From Acinetobacter sp. NIPH 2100 (GTDB lineage: Bacteria > Pseudomonadota > Gammaproteobacteria > Pseudomonadales > Moraxellaceae), in assembly GCF_000369805.1 (NCBI RefSeq), contig NZ_KB850224.1:1473924-1537923 (forward strand): DNA of 64,000 bases. Direction: 5' to 3'. Positions 63,035 through 64,000 of this stretch are shown here, one piece after another (position 1 is the first letter of the stretch; each line of letters opens with the position of its first letter). Below the pieces are notes generated by a model. The model saw nothing but the letters and a program-made list of their open reading frames with translations. It was not told the DNA's origin and searched no databases. The position numbers and the translations under genes are program-made.

Positions 63035-63835
63035 ATGGAACATATTGAAATTTTAAAAGCCTTATTTTTAGGTTTTATTGAGGGTCTTACCGAATTCTTA
63101 CCCATTTCAAGCACGGGTCATTTGATTTTATTTGGTCATATGATCGACTTTCATTCAGATGATGGTCGTGTTTTTGAAGTTGTTATTCAGCTTGGTGCAA
63201 TTTTGGCTGTGTGCTGGTTGTACCGTCAAAAGATTTTTGACTTGGTTAAAGGCTTCTTTAGTGGAGATGCAGAAGCTCGGCATTTTGCTTTTAGTGTCTT
63301 ACTCGCTTTTATTCCAGCAGTCGTGATTGGTATTTTCGCGGTTGATTTTATCAAGAGTGTTTTATTCAGCCCACTTGTGGTAGCCGTTGCTTTAATTGTG
63401 GGTGGTTTGATTATCTTCTGGGTCGAGTCGAAGAATTTTGATCATAAAACCACAGATGCGACCAAGATTACTTATAAACAAGCATTCTTGGTCGGTTGTG
63501 CGCAATGTGTCGCGATGATTCCTGGGACTTCACGTTCAGGCGCAACCATTGTAGGGGGGATGTTCTCTGGTTTGTCTCGTAAAGCTGCAACGGAGTTTTC
63601 ATTCTTCTTGGCAATGCCGACGATGTTGGGTGCGGCAGTGTTTGATTTGGCACGTAATGCGGATGTATTGACGCAAGACAATATGATGAATATTGCTGTT
63701 GGTTTTGTCGCAGCCTTTATTTCTGCATTATTGGTGGTTAGCGCCTTAGTCAAGTTTGTGGAACGCCATACCTTACGAGTATTTGCTTGGTACCGCATCG
63801 TACTCGGTATCATTCTGTTATTCGTCTTTTTATAA
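63035..63835 (+). CDS. uppP: Undecaprenyl-diphosphatase UppP (BacA)
   Basis: 266 residues, typical of BacA. Integral membrane enzyme that dephosphorylates undecaprenyl diphosphate to recycle the cell-wall lipid carrier and gives bacitracin resistance when overproduced. The two signature regions are [19 protein letters not shown] and [15 protein letters not shown]. It has about eight membrane helices. It is a single-gene unit. Confidence 0.96.
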   Translation: MEHIEILKALFLGFIEGLTEFLPISSTGHLILFGHMIDFHSDDGRVFEVVIQLGAILAVCWLYRQKIFDLVKGFFSGDAEARHFAFSVLLAFIPAVVIGIFAVDFIKSVLFSPLVVAVALIVGGLIIFWVESKNFDHKTTDATKITYKQAFLVGCAQCVAMIPGTSRSGATIVGGMFSGLSRKAATEFSFFLAMPTMLGAAVFDLARNADVLTQDNMMNIAVGFVAAFISALLVVSALVKFVERHTLRVFAWYRIVLGIILLFVFL

Positions 63836-63846
63836 GAATAAACACA

Positions 63847-63876
63847 TCTCCCTTTTGGCACATGCGAAAAGGGAGA
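63847..63876 (+). terminator. Hairpin after uppP, possible terminator
   Basis: TCTCCCTTTT and AAAAGGGAGA pair around a 10-base loop. The T run after it is weak. Confidence 0.5.
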
Positions 63877-63935
63877 TTCTCAGTTAAAATTCCTGCTCTT
63901 TCATTTAAATCCTTCAGATCTGGTTCGATAGCACA

Positions 63936-64000
63936 ATGACAATAGCGAAAATGAATGCTCGAGACTTAATTATTGATTTGCTGTTAGGGCTTCAAGGTCG
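63936..64000 (+). CDS. Start of an unidentified gene, cut by window edge
   Basis: An open frame begins with ATG at 63936 and runs to the window end without a stop, reading MTIAKMNARDLIIDLLLGLQG. The first 21 residues resemble the N-terminal helix of PaaX-like winged-helix regulators, but this is too short to assign. A later ATG at codon 6 is also possible. Confidence 0.4.
   Translation, partial: MTIAKMNARDLIIDLLLGLQG

Overview
The window is ordinary chromosomal DNA from a gammaproteobacterium, almost certainly an Acinetobacter. It is AT-rich. It carries a PACE-family efflux gene (aceI) divergent from its LysR regulator (aceR), whose product closely resembles the A. baumannii chlorhexidine transporter as I remember it. 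It also has the scattered gspL-gspM pair, a compact isc operon, recA-recX, and a 4.5S SRP RNA. No species is claimed. There are no tRNAs, rRNAs, CRISPR arrays, insertion sequences, integrases or phage genes, and nothing looks like a genomic island. Both edges cut genes: pepN at the left and an unidentified short start at the right.

Layout. 1-7 kb: aminopeptidase N, a dienelactone-hydrolase-like enzyme behind an operator-like palindrome, an RDD membrane protein, a leader-like region with a possible 18-residue peptide, an uncharacterised envelope protein, MgtC/SapB and a KefB/KefC-type antiporter. 7-12 kb (mainly minus): BenE-type transporter, LeuE-type exporter, transaldolase, aceR, then aceI and a tautomerase on plus. 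12-19 kb: mfd, a HIT protein, a membrane class III cyclase, and an Rrf2 regulator divergent from a thioredoxin-reductase-like flavoprotein with a perfect palindrome between them. 19-25 kb (minus): the complete iscR-iscS-iscU-iscA-hscB-hscA-fdx operon behind a promoter overlapped by an IscR type 1 site. 25-33 kb: a possible SCP2/UbiJ-like membrane-anchored protein, a phasin, HU, PpiD, CpoB, SRP RNA, recX-recA and hslR-yrfG.

33-42 kb: cysQ, a histidine phosphatase, a large M66-type zinc-protease lipoprotein with a C-terminal lectin-like region, an orphan 420-residue protein, rpsT, an SDR-like protein, rraA and a protein with two glutathione-transferase N-terminal folds. 42-48 kb: a thiolase divergent from a two-domain FabG and a MaoC hydratase, an arrangement like the mycobacterial fadA2/fabG4/htdX locus, followed by a serine hydrolase and a GNAT enzyme. 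48-50 kb: a TetR regulator divergent from an SmvA-type multidrug exporter, with two operator-like elements framing face-to-face promoters. 50-64 kb: yceF, DUF2237, pgk, two small lipoproteins, a nitroreductase, gpsA, sixA, gspL-gspM, pyrD, cvpA-purF, a membrane protein resembling an M48 peptidase without its zinc motif, and uppP.

Most of the window is conserved core metabolism, DNA maintenance and envelope function. I found no clear new multi-gene system. The points most worth following are the smvR/smvA operator architecture, the Rrf2 palindrome with its unusual flavoprotein target, the leader region near 3.3 kb, the degenerate M48 protein, the M66 lipoprotein, and the low-complexity tail on the thiolase. 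All functional calls come from reading motifs and comparing with remembered family sequences; no database search was run.
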